NCBI RefSeq assembly: GCF_001949145.1
Contig: NW_019091432.1
Span: 427,096-487,095 of the forward strand
DNA length: 60,000 nucleotides
Reading direction: 5' to 3'
DNA from: Acanthaster planci
Lineage: Eukaryota; Echinodermata; Asteroidea; Valvatida; Acanthasteridae
Part shown: piece by piece, positions 1-12,283 of the stretch
Position numbering within the stretch: position 1 is the first letter of the stretch
Layout: the number at the start of each line of letters is the position of its first letter
The notes under the pieces: generated by a model
Database searches by the model: none
Seen by the model: the letters and a program-made list of their open reading frames with translations, nothing else
Told to the model about the DNA's origin: nothing
Made by a program: the position numbers and the translations under genes

Positions 1-275
1 ATCCAGCTCCACAATCCTTCAAAATCCGCCGGCAATTCCTACCATTGCATTGAGGCATGGCAAATGGCTTTCTTTAGCAGTGCAGTTGATTTCAAACAAA
101 AGTTGGGCTAAATTTATGCATCACTAAGCATAAACAACACAAGGTCTAACCCACTACCTTCACAATGGCATCCTTCGCAATCAGCCATACACTTTCCCCA
201 TTCTTCCTCAATCCTCCAAAATCCTCCAAAATTGCCTGAAGGATTTTGGAGGATTGTGAAGGGTTAGGGTTTAAC
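1..275 (+). repeat. MITE-like element, copy A (cut by the window edge or complete)
   Basis: The segment has imperfect terminal inverted repeats of about 27 bp (10-37 against 231-258), built on CAATCCTTCAAAATCC. Its outer right flank reads GGGTTAGGGTTTAAC. The whole segment matches 12783-13044 in reverse complement; the best block is 104-182 against 12881-12950. No coding capacity, so it is a non-autonomous element. Confidence 0.7.
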
Positions 276-3200
276 AACTGAAAAATTGTGGGAAAAGCAG
301 TTCACAAATTGTGCATAAAAGGTGCTGCAGCGCTTCCAGCCAGTGATGGGAAAACAGCACAAGCCACAAATAACCCACAGGCCAGCACACATGCCATGAG
401 GTCACCATGTGCATTAGACACTTAGGCGCTACATGTATGTATGAATCATCACCACAAATCCTCTCTGCCAGACTTGTTCAGTGTAAAGTGTATATGTACC
501 TACACATCAGTAATGCAAGGGAGGAAAGTGGCCCACAATTGAGGACTTATGAACTATAAATCACTTTTCTGAGGCAAGACGTTGGTTAGACCCAACATGT
601 GCTCACAAACCCTGGCTGCCAGTGTGCTACCCACACAGTTTTGTCATAAATTGCGACAAATTTCTGTGACAAAAATGGGTAATGATCACACTTGTACATG
701 TATGCAGCATTTTACATGACCTCACTGCAAGCCTCTGTATGGATTGAACAATGTAGCAGGTTCTTGTGCTAAAATTTAGAACACACATTCCAACAAAGGA
801 AGGAAGACACATTCTGAGGTGTGGTACAGCAACATCCACATGCATTGATTTTCCAAGGACATGACTGCTTTGGAATATTAAAGGAGAAAAGGTGTCATCA
901 TTAGTATTACCATAACCACCACTGATTGGTATTCACCGACAAAGGCCTCCCTCAAAAAGTCGTGGATCTCTGGATGGCTTGAACTGCCTATTGTATGGCA
1001 TGGATGCTTTATGGTTTCTTAGAAAAGATGTACACACTCAGGTTTTGGTAGTACATAAATTTAAAATGGTTTTGTACAACTACGACAGTATAACTTATGG
1101 TGAAGACCTTATCCCACTTGAAGGGAAGGATACGTGCATGTACATGTACTGTACATGTGTACATGTATGTAGGTAAAAATTAGAAGGTGGGGGTACAGCA
1201 AACATTGAAGATTATCTACTGTAACTTCTGAGATCTGTGCATCCCACATTTTTGTGCTGAAGGAAGTATGGTCATGTTGGCAGATACATGTACTTGGAAC
1301 TTGGAATGGTCTGCTACTTCAGACTTTCTTCTGCAGATTAAAATACACAATGTACCGTCAGATAACAGACTAATTAAAAGTTCCATGGCTGTTGCCAGCA
1401 TCAGCTGACCATAGGTGAACCAACTTTCTGACATTTCGTTCAACCACAAACCCTGGAAATTTCACAATCCGACCCCTGCTGACCTCGAGATACCATTTTG
1501 TCAGGGACGACACTTGAACTATATGTACATGTATATTAAATTCGTAAAGGAGAGCATCCTTTTATGCAGAAAGAATTCTTACATTTTCTACCCGTAGTAG
1601 GGTACATGTACTGTACACACTACTGGACTGGGTACATGTAAAATGTAGATACCAGCAGAAAAAGGAAATGTGGTGTTTGAAGTTGAAAATAAAAGGACCA
1701 CGCTCCTGCTACCCTAGCTGCTATTCTGTCGTGCACCATTTGCCAAATTTTGTATTTTTTTCTTCTGCTCAACTACCTGTACTGTTCTTCCCTACCGTAG
1801 GGGATGAGTTCTCTGCAGCACTGCTCCCAGTACTGTCACTCACAGAGTTCCAAACATGCACTTTACAGTACGGTACACTCTTCATATCCTGTTGAATCCT
1901 TGGTCAATATTAAAAGAAATCAGAAACCCAACAATATTTTGGTAACTGGAGAGGCCAGACAATGGACTTGCACTCTAGAGTCCAGGAAGACAGATTGAAC
2001 CCAACCCCAAGATTACCTCACGACTCGCATTGTACACGTGTACAGATTTCCATTGTTGTAGACATGGGTACATGTAGCTGTGATTAGGCAATACATCGAC
2101 AGGTACTCAATATTTTTGTAGTGCTCTTACATGTACATGTAAATGACTGAGCTGACCCTTTTTTTGGTGGGGGGTGTTGAAATTTCAAGCTTTTGTTTAG
2201 CAACAACGTTGTTCCATGGGGTAAGTCTGAGCATAGAGCTACATGGTCTGAGCAAGTCTGTTTAATCACAGTTGGGAAGGTGAGTTCATGTGGCCCAAAT
2301 GTGCAAGTGTTTTGTTAAAAGAAAAGGTTCATTCTCCATTTTTCCATGGTTAGGGAGAGACTAAATGTTTTTGTAATGCCCAAATGCTATTTAATCAGTG
2401 TTCAGGTTGTTTTTAACCAACACTGCATGTAAATTAGAATTATAAATGTGCAGCATACATGCAAATGTACATGTACATGTAAAGCTTACCACTTCAAGGC
2501 CTTGATCTCTGAAGACTCCGCTTTAACTCGTAAACCAACCTACAAACATGCAGGTACACATACATACTGCCTCTCAAATCAGTTCCACGTGTACAAATGT
2601 AATGGAAATAACCGATGAGGGGGGGATCGCTGGCAATCGACAGTACAGAGTTAAAAGTACAAAAGACCAAATCACTGCTCTTTTCCTACCAGTATCCACT
2701 GGAACTTCTGCTAACTTTCATTTGAAACTCAAGCTCTTTTGTTCTCTTTTAAACTTCTTGATTGCAATGTAACTGTGCTTGGGGCACCCCCCCCACCTTA
2801 CATGTACCCTGCCATGCTTTTTTTGCATATATTATGTACATGTATGTGTAAACTACGTACACGAGCGTGGTGGAATATCTCTGGGGCTCCTTCAGAGTGA
2901 TGGTGTTCCATTGGAAAGTCCCATTTTGTTGGCAACCACACATGTACATGTACATTGCACAAGGACAAATAACAGCCAAACACAATGCTTTTTGGGGGGG
3001 GGTAGGAATACAGTTTGAGCTTACAAAAGACATGTACGTTTGTGTTTTTGTGCTTATTGTGTGCAGTGACCTGGGCTCGCTACAGAGGATTTCGTTTTAC
3101 TGTATCACAGGATTCTAGATTGTGTTCTAGTTCTGGTTCATACGCTCAGGTGATTATGGTGGAGCATACACTGTATGTGGGAATATAAATCACCAGGTGA

Positions 3201-4574
3201 TATACACCATGTGTACTGTGCAAAGTTTCCAGCAGATAAGATGTGGGTGTGATTTGCACAGAGCAACTGAGGACACATATCATTGATTTAGAAAAGGAGC
3301 TTGCAACTTGTTTCGCTACGCACACGTCGTTGTCACGCTAAAAAACATGCACTAATACTCCCAGATGTTACGTGTATCGAGAGCCTATGTGTACATGTAC
3401 ATCATGTATGGTTTTCTCAGCAAAAACTACCACAGGGATAAACATGCGATAAAATTAAAAGCTACAATATCAAACCTCGATCTATCAACTCCATGCAGTT
3501 TTTCAAACCTAATCTCTAACCAGCAGATTGTATTGTCTGAAAATGTACCAAATATTACGACACTTCTGAGCTTTCAAAATCTGACGTACAGACACATCCC
3601 CACTTAATACATGACAGACGGTAATAACGAGAAACCTGACTCCAGAGAACAGCAGAGTGCAAGGCAAATGTACACATGTAAAGTACAATGTAATGTGTAC
3701 ATTGTACATTAATGTAGTATACACTGTACATTATTAGTGTACATGTACACGTACTTGTGTAATGATATTTGACACAATATGAACATGTACATGTATGCCT
3801 GTCAGAAGCTTTCCACACTGCAGATTGCTAACATGAAAATTGAAAGCGAAGAACCCAATGCACCGTACATTCACTTTTTCCCACTGAAAATCCACCAAAC
3901 ATCATAAGCGTATTAACACCACGCATTGTATTGCTTGTAATTATCATAAGAGTATTAATTATCTTCCAGTATAGATTTTCCGGTATTTGTCAGCATTATA
4001 TTGCAAGTCTGCTTCCCTGCACAGTATGATCCGTGTAGTCGTAGGAAATAGAGATTGCTTATGTGGCTCTACTTTTCCCCTCCTTCCTCCATGCTTGAAT
4101 GCAATATTAGGAAGATGTACATGTACATGTTATATTCATGTACATACATGTGTCATATACTGTACAGTCTATACCAAACTACTGTATGTACGTGTACATG
4201 TAGGCCTACATGTATCACATTACTAACAGAACAAGTTAGCATCAAGTCCCACTGCAGCAAAGACACACAAAAACAGGTATAAAATTTAAAAAACCAATAA
4301 ATACATCAAATGATGGTAAGAGTTATACGGACAACACTAAGTTAAAATGTTACAACAGCCATCAGAAAGTGATACCAAATGTTGCAGAAATTGGTGAGGA
4401 AAAGGTCAGCATGATGCTAAATCACTGCACATGCCAGAGCTCACCCTACAATCAGTGACAATGTGAATGCAAGTCATCCCATCACTCAGCATGGGCTTCC
4501 AATCCAAGTTAGAAAGTTTTCTACAACCTACATCATACATGTACAAACATTGGAGTGAATTGGCAAGTTTTTGC
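1..4574. other. Non-coding DNA, probably first intron of the sphingosine kinase gene
   Basis: I see no exon here on either strand. Open frames are short and mostly built from TACATGTA-type simple repeats. The stretch holds a MITE-like element at its left end, clusters of ACATGTAC repeats (near 1138-1165, 2465-2482, 2941-2953, 3370-3405, 3665-3760, 3783-3796, 4113-4212), and short G or C runs (2621, 2789, 2994). If the sphingosine kinase gene continues to the left, this is intron. Confidence 0.55.
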
Positions 4575-5077
4575 NNNNNNNNNNNNNNNNNNNNNNNNNN
4601 NNNNNNNNNNNNNNNNNNNNNNNNNNNNNNNNNNNNNNNNNNNNNNNNNNNNNNNNNNNNNNNNNNNNNNNNNNNNNNNNNNNNNNNNNNNNNNNNNNNN
4701 NNNNNNNNNNNNNNNNNNNNNNNNNNNNNNNNNNNNNNNNNNNNNNNNNNNNNNNNNNNNNNNNNNNNNNNNNNNNNNNNNNNNNNNNNNNNNNNNNNNN
4801 NNNNNNNNNNNNNNNNNNNNNNNNNNNNNNNNNNNNNNNNNNNNNNNNNNNNNNNNNNNNNNNNNNNNNNNNNNNNNNNNNNNNNNNNNNNNNNNNNNNN
4901 NNNNNNNNNNNNNNNNNNNNNNNNNNNNNNNNNNNNNNNNNNNNNNNNNNNNNNNNNNNNNNNNNNNNNNNNNNNNNNNNNNNNNNNNNNNNNNNNNNNN
5001 NNNNNNNNNNNNNNNNNNNNNNNNNNNNNNNNNNNNNNNNNNNNNNNNNNNNNNNNNNNNNNNNNNNNNNNNNNNNN
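4575..5077. other. Assembly gap (503 Ns)
   Basis: An unbroken run of N lies inside the first intron of the sphingosine kinase gene, 23 bp past its splice donor. The ten bases AAGTTTTTGC occur immediately on both sides of the gap (4565-4574 and 5079-5088), so the two contig ends may actually overlap. Any translation through the gap is meaningless. Confidence 0.99.
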
Positions 5078-5100
5078 AAAGTTTTTGCTGAAAGCCTTAC

Positions 5101-5641
5101 CTTCTTCGTTTGCGACAGTGACTCCTCTTAAAATGAGCATAATGGCCAGCCTCCATTTTTGAGCAATTTCAAAATTCTGTTCGTGACTATCGGATTTGTT
5201 CACCCGGAAAATGATGTCCCGTTTCTTCCGGAAACCACCACTGGCAGCCGGTTTATTGTAAGGGTAAGAATGCAGGCATAGAAAAGCGGCAGCCATGTCC
5301 TTCGAGGAGTTTCTGGTTGTCAGACTGGTCAGGGAAAGCCTGCTGGCCGTAGTGGATTCACTGTAATTCCTTCCACGACCACACTTGCAGCCGACGACAT
5401 CAGCCAGGTACACCGTGTCTACCTTGCGACCGTTTGTGTTCCCATTTGTCGCAGCATGCTGCACCACCACCCGATCGCTCCATAGAGTCACATGCACGGC
5501 CGTGTTTTTGCCCGGGAATAGAGTAAAGTCGTCTTGGAGCAAATGCTGCTCTTCCCTGAGACAATTCATGTCTTCAGTGGTCATGTTTTCTGTCCTATGC
5601 CTATAGAGTCCGCCGTCCCCTTCTGTCCTCTCTGCAAGCAT
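5101..5641 (-). CDS. SPHK: Sphingosine kinase, first coding exon (N-terminal regulatory domain)
   Basis: Sphingosine kinase phosphorylates sphingosine to sphingosine-1-phosphate, a lipid signal, in the cytosol and at membranes. This exon encodes 180 residues plus one base. The start ATG (5641-5639) is directly preceded by an in-frame TAA; M20 and M25 are alternative starts. The part from about residue 77 to 174 resembles the region before the kinase domain of SPHK2-type enzymes: YLADVVGCKC, then FLCLHSYPY, then RKKRDIIFRV, then AQKWRLAIMLILRG. The exon ends GAAG before a strong GTAAGG donor (GT at 5100-5099), phase 1. The diacylglycerol-kinase-type catalytic domain is absent: no further exon is visible at 1-4574, so it lies outside the window or in the N gap. 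The open frame runs on through the gap to 4406, but that is read-through of Ns. Ceramide kinase is a less likely alternative. Family from recollection of motifs, not a search. Confidence 0.72.
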
Positions 5642-5714
5642 TTACTCGACCCGTAGAGGTCACGACACGAGTCACCACCGCCACACTCCGACACTGTTCA
5701 CGGGTACGGGTACG

Positions 5715-5765
5715 GGAAAGGCTAGTATAGTACCGTGCCGGGTATACGTATATAGCTGTTGTCAT
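5715..5765 (-). promoter_or_regulatory. Possible TATA-type promoter of the sphingosine kinase gene
   Basis: On the minus strand the sequence CTATATAC (5755-5748) lies about 110 bp upstream of the start codon. It would place transcription start near 5720 and leave a 5'-UTR of about 80 bases without a splice site. Inferred from spacing only. A dispersed repeat begins only about 100 bp further upstream (5861). Confidence 0.3.
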
Positions 5766-5860
5766 GTTGACCTGCGCACGCACTGCCACAGCGCCATATC
5801 ACGTGGACCCGGCTTTTTGTGTGCGTGTGTTTTCTATAAAAATACACAGCCATGGCCGTG

Positions 5861-5981
5861 TCAAAAACGGGCTTCCAGCTAGAGCTATGCCTAGGTCTGT
5901 TGTCCACGCATCTCCACACATTTCCAAAGGAGCGAAGACCTAGACGTAGCCCTAGACAACAGATTCTCAGTGGTGCAGCCC
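5861..5981 (+). repeat. Dispersed repeat family 2, copy 1
   Basis: Starts AACGGGCTTCCAGCTAGAGC and ends around CTAGACAACAGATTC. It contains a weak internal fold-back (CTAGGTCTGTTGTC against CCTAGACAACAG). Related copies lie at 36702-36790 in the same orientation and at 33541-33643 in reverse. It sits just upstream of the sphingosine kinase promoter, so it may contribute to or interrupt that regulatory region. Confidence 0.6.
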
Positions 5982-5999
5982 ATGTTGAATTGGCCACGA

Positions 6000-8900
6000 A
6001 AGAAAAGACTCGCTGTTCCAAGTGTCGCACAAGTTTCAAAATTATAGATTCTAAACAATAATTTACAGGCAAAAATCAGGAAAAACTACAAGCAGGTCTA
6101 ACAAGCATGGAACAAAACGCAAGTTTCCCCGGTTATCTTCATGCATTAGCTCATTTTAACTTCACTATACGTAGTCTCTAAGGAAGCATCGTATCGTAAT
6201 CTCGAAATATTTCGTGTACTGATTAAAACGTATTTGAAAAAAAGACTTATTTTGGTGTCATTTCATGCCCTTGAAATCATTTCTAGTGCACGAAATATCG
6301 TATTTGAATGCACAGAATGATTTTATCAGTGCGAAATGATTTCCAGCGAACAGAATGAACTCGTGTACTATTGTACATGTATTTCTGTGTTCATAAACTT
6401 GTTTACGTTATAGTCCTGACAGCTCCGTATAATCATCATTACATGTAAAATGACGCGGCATATGATAACCCAACCCACTGAATGACCACACTGGACAATT
6501 CAGTTTGCGAAGGTCGGTCTCTTCTACGAGTGAACAATTGTTTCCGTCATCTTTATCTACTCAAACAGAAAACAAATAAATGCTGGTATTCAAAAAAGAG
6601 AGTTTTGCTCAGGGTCACTCGTGACGTTGGAGCAAGAGCAGTCCGGTACTTTAAGGTAGACCTACCATTTTTATTGTACCAGGAGGCAGGTGGCCGTGAA
6701 AGTACATTGTATAAGCTTTGATCGAAGCACCAACCACTTACAGCCATTTCTGTATGCATATACCCTGTCTACCGAGCATTCACCTGCAGCCATCGGATCC
6801 CCGGAGCAAGTTTCTCCGTGAAATAATGTGATTAACTTGCAGCTTTTATCTTCTCTCTCCCTCTTCGTGGTAAATTTTAAAAAAGGATATAAAAGCGTAC
6901 AGATGAGAAAATCAAGTCCGAAGAAGAGGGGGGAAAACCTTAAAAGAAAAAGCAAGTATAAGTCAGGTTATGCACAACAACACACGAAATAAAATAAGAC
7001 ATTTAAAAACAAGTTATACAGTGTATTTAACCTTGCAGAAATAGAATATTTAAAGGTAAATTCAAGTATGGCAATAAGGATGGAAAATCGGCAGAAGATG
7101 AAGTAAACAGAACTATGACTATGCAGGTGTAATATTTAAAAAAAGGTTGACTTTACTTTTAAATATAATGTAGAAGTTTGGGTTCTTTTAGCAGAATAAA
7201 CCCTTACAAATATGTTATGTGATAATCATGTTGTCATGTCCCCTGGTTTGGGGGACGTTAGCACGATAAAGCATTTTTAAAAAGACTGAAATTCGGAATA
7301 AGTCCCGGATTTGAGGAGTGTGAATCCACTTCTTCGTGTTACACGTTGGCAATATTACTGGGTGGAAATACCCGGGGAGTTTCAAGGTACAGGGATGGGG
7401 GTGTAGCAGATGGCCCGATGGCATCATTGGTGTTGCGTACTCATTATCAGCACAAGACCCATCAACTAAAACAAGCCTTGCTAATACTCTTGCTGTCTTT
7501 GGTTTTAGGGGTTTACACCCGGCCAGCCGCAAAGCATGCTTCAATGCACACTTTCATGCACATGACGATGAAGGAGCCATAACGAAGCCATAAGGAAACC
7601 GGAAACCTGGAAATAAAGGCCTGGGGCGAGAATTATGTGGCGGCCGCCGGATAATGTTGCCAAAAAGTGTTCAAGCGCTATATTCAAAAAGACTTTTCAT
7701 ACATCCCTTGGCACTATCCGGCTTCCGTATTCCAAGATAATGGGCAGCTGCAGTAGGCCTACCTCATAGAACATTCTTACTGGGTATAATATGGATAACA
7801 ATAGTAATAGTAATGGGAGTTTTCGAGGGTAGTTTTGTTTTGTGTGAATAATTAAAATTATAATTGGTTAACTCACAAAAGAGTGAAAAGAAATTAAAAC
7901 ATTAGGGACAAGATAATATCTTCAAAAATCATCGGATAGTGAATGGATATTTGAAAATAAAATGAAAAATCATAAAGTGGGCTTTAATTTGATGTGCGTC
8001 TCGAACGATTGGGAAACTCATGAGTCTTTTTCCTGATTTTTTGAAGTTCGAATTTTATCGCTGTTGGCCGGGCAGTTTACTTACCGGCCTGCAACCTATT
8101 CAGCCGGCTGAAAAATTGCAAGAGCGACCTCTGTTGTTTTCTCATGCAACTCATTTGTGAGGGCATGTTTTGTTTACGAGGACGTCTACGCGGTAAGTGT
8201 GAACCGACCGATTTCTTTTCGGGGAAATCAGACAAAAATTGAATATAACATTGTTAGTACTGTCAAACAAGGTTGTATTGGAATGTAATACAGAACCCTT
8301 TAGAAGCTGAGTATATGTCAGGCCAATTTTTAGGCTTAACATCAGTAGGCTTAAACGTGATGGAGGGGTTTTATTCCTCTATGGTTAGGCCATAGAGCTC
8401 CATGGTTAGGCCTACCTGAGGAAACCTCGACAATCATTGGCAGCCGCCAGCCGCATAGCCCATATTGCCACACATGCATACCCCTGTCGCACCCCCCACA
8501 GTTCTGGGGTAACACATATTGCATTGCACTGGGGAGTGATTGTCAACTACTCGACAACGCTCATCAAATACATGGTAACCAAATTCCATCACATGAGCTG
8601 GTTTTATCCTGCCTCATTTTTTCCGCCGATTTTTCACTTCGCCTACTGATATGATAGGGAGGCTAATAAATTTTTAAACTATTTTTATGTTTTATTCTTA
8701 ATGTTATCTTGAACAGGATGTCGTGGGAAATAATTTTGATTGTAGTGAAAATCGCCAGGATGTTTAATATTGGCAGACTTTGAAGGGGACGGCGTTGAGG
8801 TAACCAACCCTATAGTTGATTGTCATGTATGCTTAAGTTTATCTGGAGACTTGTGCCAAAGTATCACATGTCTAGGCTCTGATCTTCCACGATTTCTTCA

Positions 8901-11900
8901 TATACAACACTCTTTATCATGATGAATTTACCACTTTATTGTTGCAGTCGACGGTGACCGTACATGCTGTACTGTACTAAGGTATTGCAGTCATGCGTAT
9001 TGATGAGTTGAGGCTACTGGAGACTTATTGTAGATTTAGCCTATCAGATGTCGTTGAACTTGGAGTGCATAAATAGGTGGTTTCTCAAACGTACACACTG
9101 AGATTGTGTACAGTTGATTTACAGCTGTTCGGCGAAGTTCCTGGGTGGACGCTGTGGAAGCAAGTTCAAGAACAAGGGCCAATATGATGGGAATCTGGAT
9201 CATTGTTCACATAATCCAGAATTAGGCTAGATGTGAATGCACAGCTGGAACAGCAATATAACCAGACAGCACGTTCGGCTGCTTGTCCCAGGACAGGAGC
9301 GGCCATGTATTCACACATACATTAATTTTCCAGGGCAGAGCATTATTATTACATTTGTACATGAATCACATCTTACTCTTAATTGTTGATTGAAAGTACA
9401 GCCAAATGGCCATCCTCACTACACTTTGCATTAATTATATGCTACCGTTGTTGCTCATGACACACTGGAAGAGACTGATGCGACTGTACTATTAACTATC
9501 TATAAAGGATGGCGCTGTTTCACTGATGTTCAAGATTTCTGAGAGATAGTGGCATTAAATCACACAGAAAGTGTTATTTCCTGGTTGAGAGGAACCCATT
9601 CAGTCTAAAGTCAAGATTTAATGACAGTCCTGTTTTCTCTTATGAGAATTCCCCTGAATTTGTGCTCGTCAACCGACTCGATAATAACAGCCCCAGCGCC
9701 CACATGTCAGGACCCATCTCAGGGTAAAAGCCTGATGATTTGCTCATCTAAGATTGGCAACTTAGCGGGCCGGAGTGGCTACAATAAATTTGAATTCCAT
9801 GGACTCTGCAAAGCAAAGAAAAATTCATTTGAAGCAGGGATGTTCTGAGATTTTTTTGTATACATGTAATGCAGAGCAAACTGTGATTACATGTATTTTG
9901 TACCCAAAAATGAGTTTGGATTTCAACTAAACAGCTTAAAGTCTATGTTTTTCTTAAATCTTTGTTCTTATTTGTGCCTTATTTCAATTAATCAAATGCT
10001 GGTTTGTACTTCAAGTTTCAAAAATTTTGAAATAGAGGAGCTACAGCGTGCCAATAAAAACAAATTTCAATCAGTTTCCTTTTTAAGAAAATGAGTGTCC
10101 AAATATACAGCGTCCTTGCTCATTTATTCATGCAGGGGTGTGAGAATTCAGCTTTTTTGTTTACATGTTGTTGACCCTAAATTTCAGCTTTTTTGTCCAC
10201 CTGGTCTGTACAGACATATGGAAACCTTTTACATTTCAGCTTTTGCTGCTGTTTCAGCTTTAATTTTAAGTGGCCACTCACATTCTGGTTTTTGTCCCTA
10301 CCTAAGACTTTGGGCCAGCCCAACTATAGTCAAGAGGTCCAGTGTGCATGTGCCCAACATGTGCCAATCATATTGTTTACAATGTCGTGTCATAGATGAA
10401 GTGCCATATTTTAGAATTATGTCAAGTGTGAGGTACATAAACTTGGATAAGGTTGAGAAATTTTCTACAGAAATTGGTCAACAATAGTTGGGCCATCCCA
10501 ACTGCAGCACTACAATTGGGACTGTCCCAGCTATAGTTGGACAGATGCTATAGTTGAGGCGTAACAATGTCCATCACGTCCATAAGCCTTATTGCTATAT
10601 CGCATGGCAGATTTTGTACAACTGTGGAAAGTCTGGCGTTGTGGGAAGGATGATGCCTTCATACCACATGTATTGTGCAAAATCACTCTTGCAGTATTAG
10701 CGATAAGGCTTATTGCCACTTTGCCCATTTACCACTTCACTCATTTGCTGTTTCCCCATTTGTCATCTACATGTAGCTGGTAACGAGGTAGTCTGTTGGG
10801 ACTCTGAATGCGGGGATTTTATTTTTTACGAGACCCCCCTGTTTCTATCATTCTTACAAAAAAGGTCGGTTCCCAAAGGTGTGCAACCTTGGGCAATGTT
10901 CTCTTAATTATGCTAGTCCTAACAGTACGTGCCCTATTTCTTTAAATTTAGAGCATTAATTTCGGCAAAAATACTACTTTGTTTTATGGACTGGTCACAC
11001 AAATAACATGCACCATGGTCGATAGTACAGTAACGCTTCTCAACCTCGTCCCAGTGATGGTTACTTTATTAGCAGCTAGAATGGTTCCCGTTCCCTTCTT
11101 AACCTTTTGTGTGTGCAGTTTGCTATTTCAAGCTTGGCTTATTGCTCAACATGAGTAGGGGGATTAGGTTGCTTCTTTTGCTTATTTCAACCAATCAGAG
11201 ATTGGCTTTCTGATGGAACCAATCAATAAGCAATAATCTTACCAAACCGGCTTGGACTCTGTCACGCTGTTCATTTTCAGTGGGTGTGCTTGTACATGTT
11301 TTGTTGACACTCTTTGCACAAAAATAAAGCCATCATTATTTACTTAGGAAGTTTCACATGCGGACGCCAGTACAACGTAATTCTTCCCTACAGTGACACA
11401 ATAGCTACATGTAGCTATAAGAAAGCAAAAACATGTCCAGAAAAGTCCAATTTAGGAAGGAAAATACCAAGTCGTTTACTAAGAATTTTTCAGACCAGTC
11501 TCATAGGGTTTGTGCGGCATGTCATGTGGCATCCGCATATGGAACCCTTTTTAGTTACTCTGCAGAATCCAAAAGGTTTGAACTATGATAGGAACAAGGC
11601 CCACAAAGACACAAACCCCTTGAATATTTCTCCCAGTAACTTCCATGTGGTATATGTTGTGCATTCTTGCAGCTGTGTATAGAGTTCTCTGGCGGGCTTT
11701 GTTCATTGTCATGAAGATTACATGGAATGCTCCCTCAACAGCTCCATAGACACACATTGTTTTAAGTGGCAGGTACTCTGGAATTACTCTGGCATCACCG
11801 TTTTGGCATCAGCGTTTTGCCAATTCCCCGTGCTTCTGACTTGTACTTCATTTTTAGCACATTTCACAACCAGGTTAAAATTCCTGTATCAACAAATTTA

Positions 11901-12071
11901 TTTTGTTGATGATTTTACATCTTTCTGATATTTCCAACATCATTTCCAGTATTGAAATTTTCAATAATTTTTTATCTTAAAAAGTTGACATCTGTGATGT
12001 CATTATTAGGAACATGGAATAATCGAGTAATGTCAATATCAGTGGACTCTATGCTTACTCCTTCCTTGCAG
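6000..12071. other. Intergenic region between head-to-head genes, with possible 5'-UTR exon of the WD40 gene
   Basis: No conserved coding exon is recognised. The minus-strand sphingosine kinase and plus-strand WD40 genes diverge from this stretch, so their promoters should lie in it. A strong plus-strand donor (G/GTAAGTG, GT at 8193-8194) follows a CG-containing segment and could end a non-coding first exon of the WD40 gene; this is a guess. A partial fold-back with TTGCTTATT arms and two CCAAT boxes lies at 11132-11256. Confidence 0.4.
11132..11256. repeat. Small imperfect fold-back element with CCAAT boxes
   Basis: AAGCTTGGCTTATTGCTCAA near 11130 is mirrored by AATAAGCAATAATCTTACC followed by CCGGCTTGG near 11228-11255. 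Inside, AACCAATCAGAGATTGG forms a smaller hairpin around 11188. Probably a degenerate non-autonomous element. Confidence 0.4.
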
Positions 12072-12082
12072 TGTAACCGATC

Positions 12083-12283
12083 ATGGCTCGTCGCCGTCTT
12101 GAAGCAGCCATCCGTGCTGGCCGTGCCATTGATAGCGAGCAGTCCAAATCGCAAGGAACCTTCACCAAGCTGATATCGTTACACGACGTTGACATCACAG
12201 ACTACTTCGCTGGTGTGTACAGCCTGCAGTTCTCTCACGACGGCGAGCTGCTGGCAGTTGGCTGCGGAAATGGAGGAGTCCTG
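12083..12283 (+). CDS. WD40 protein, coding exon 1
   Basis: Encodes residues 1-67. It starts with the first ATG after the acceptor TTCCTTGCAG (ending 12071) and ends CTG before donor GTATAA, phase 0. It holds the basic N-terminus and the first blade (SLQFSHDGELLAVGCGNGG). 12072-12082 is 5'-UTR. Confidence 0.88.

Noticed and set aside
3555-3818. Tyr/Cys/Thr-rich frames such as those at 2749-3033 and 3555-3818
   Set aside because: They are translations of TACATGTA/ACATGTAC simple repeats.
4467-5162. Plus-strand open frames across the gap
   Set aside because: They consist mainly of Ns and are antisense to the sphingosine kinase exon.
4406-5641. 411-codon minus-strand frame including the N gap
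   Set aside because: Only 5101-5641 is real coding sequence; beyond the GTAAGG donor the frame is intron, Ns and chance sequence.
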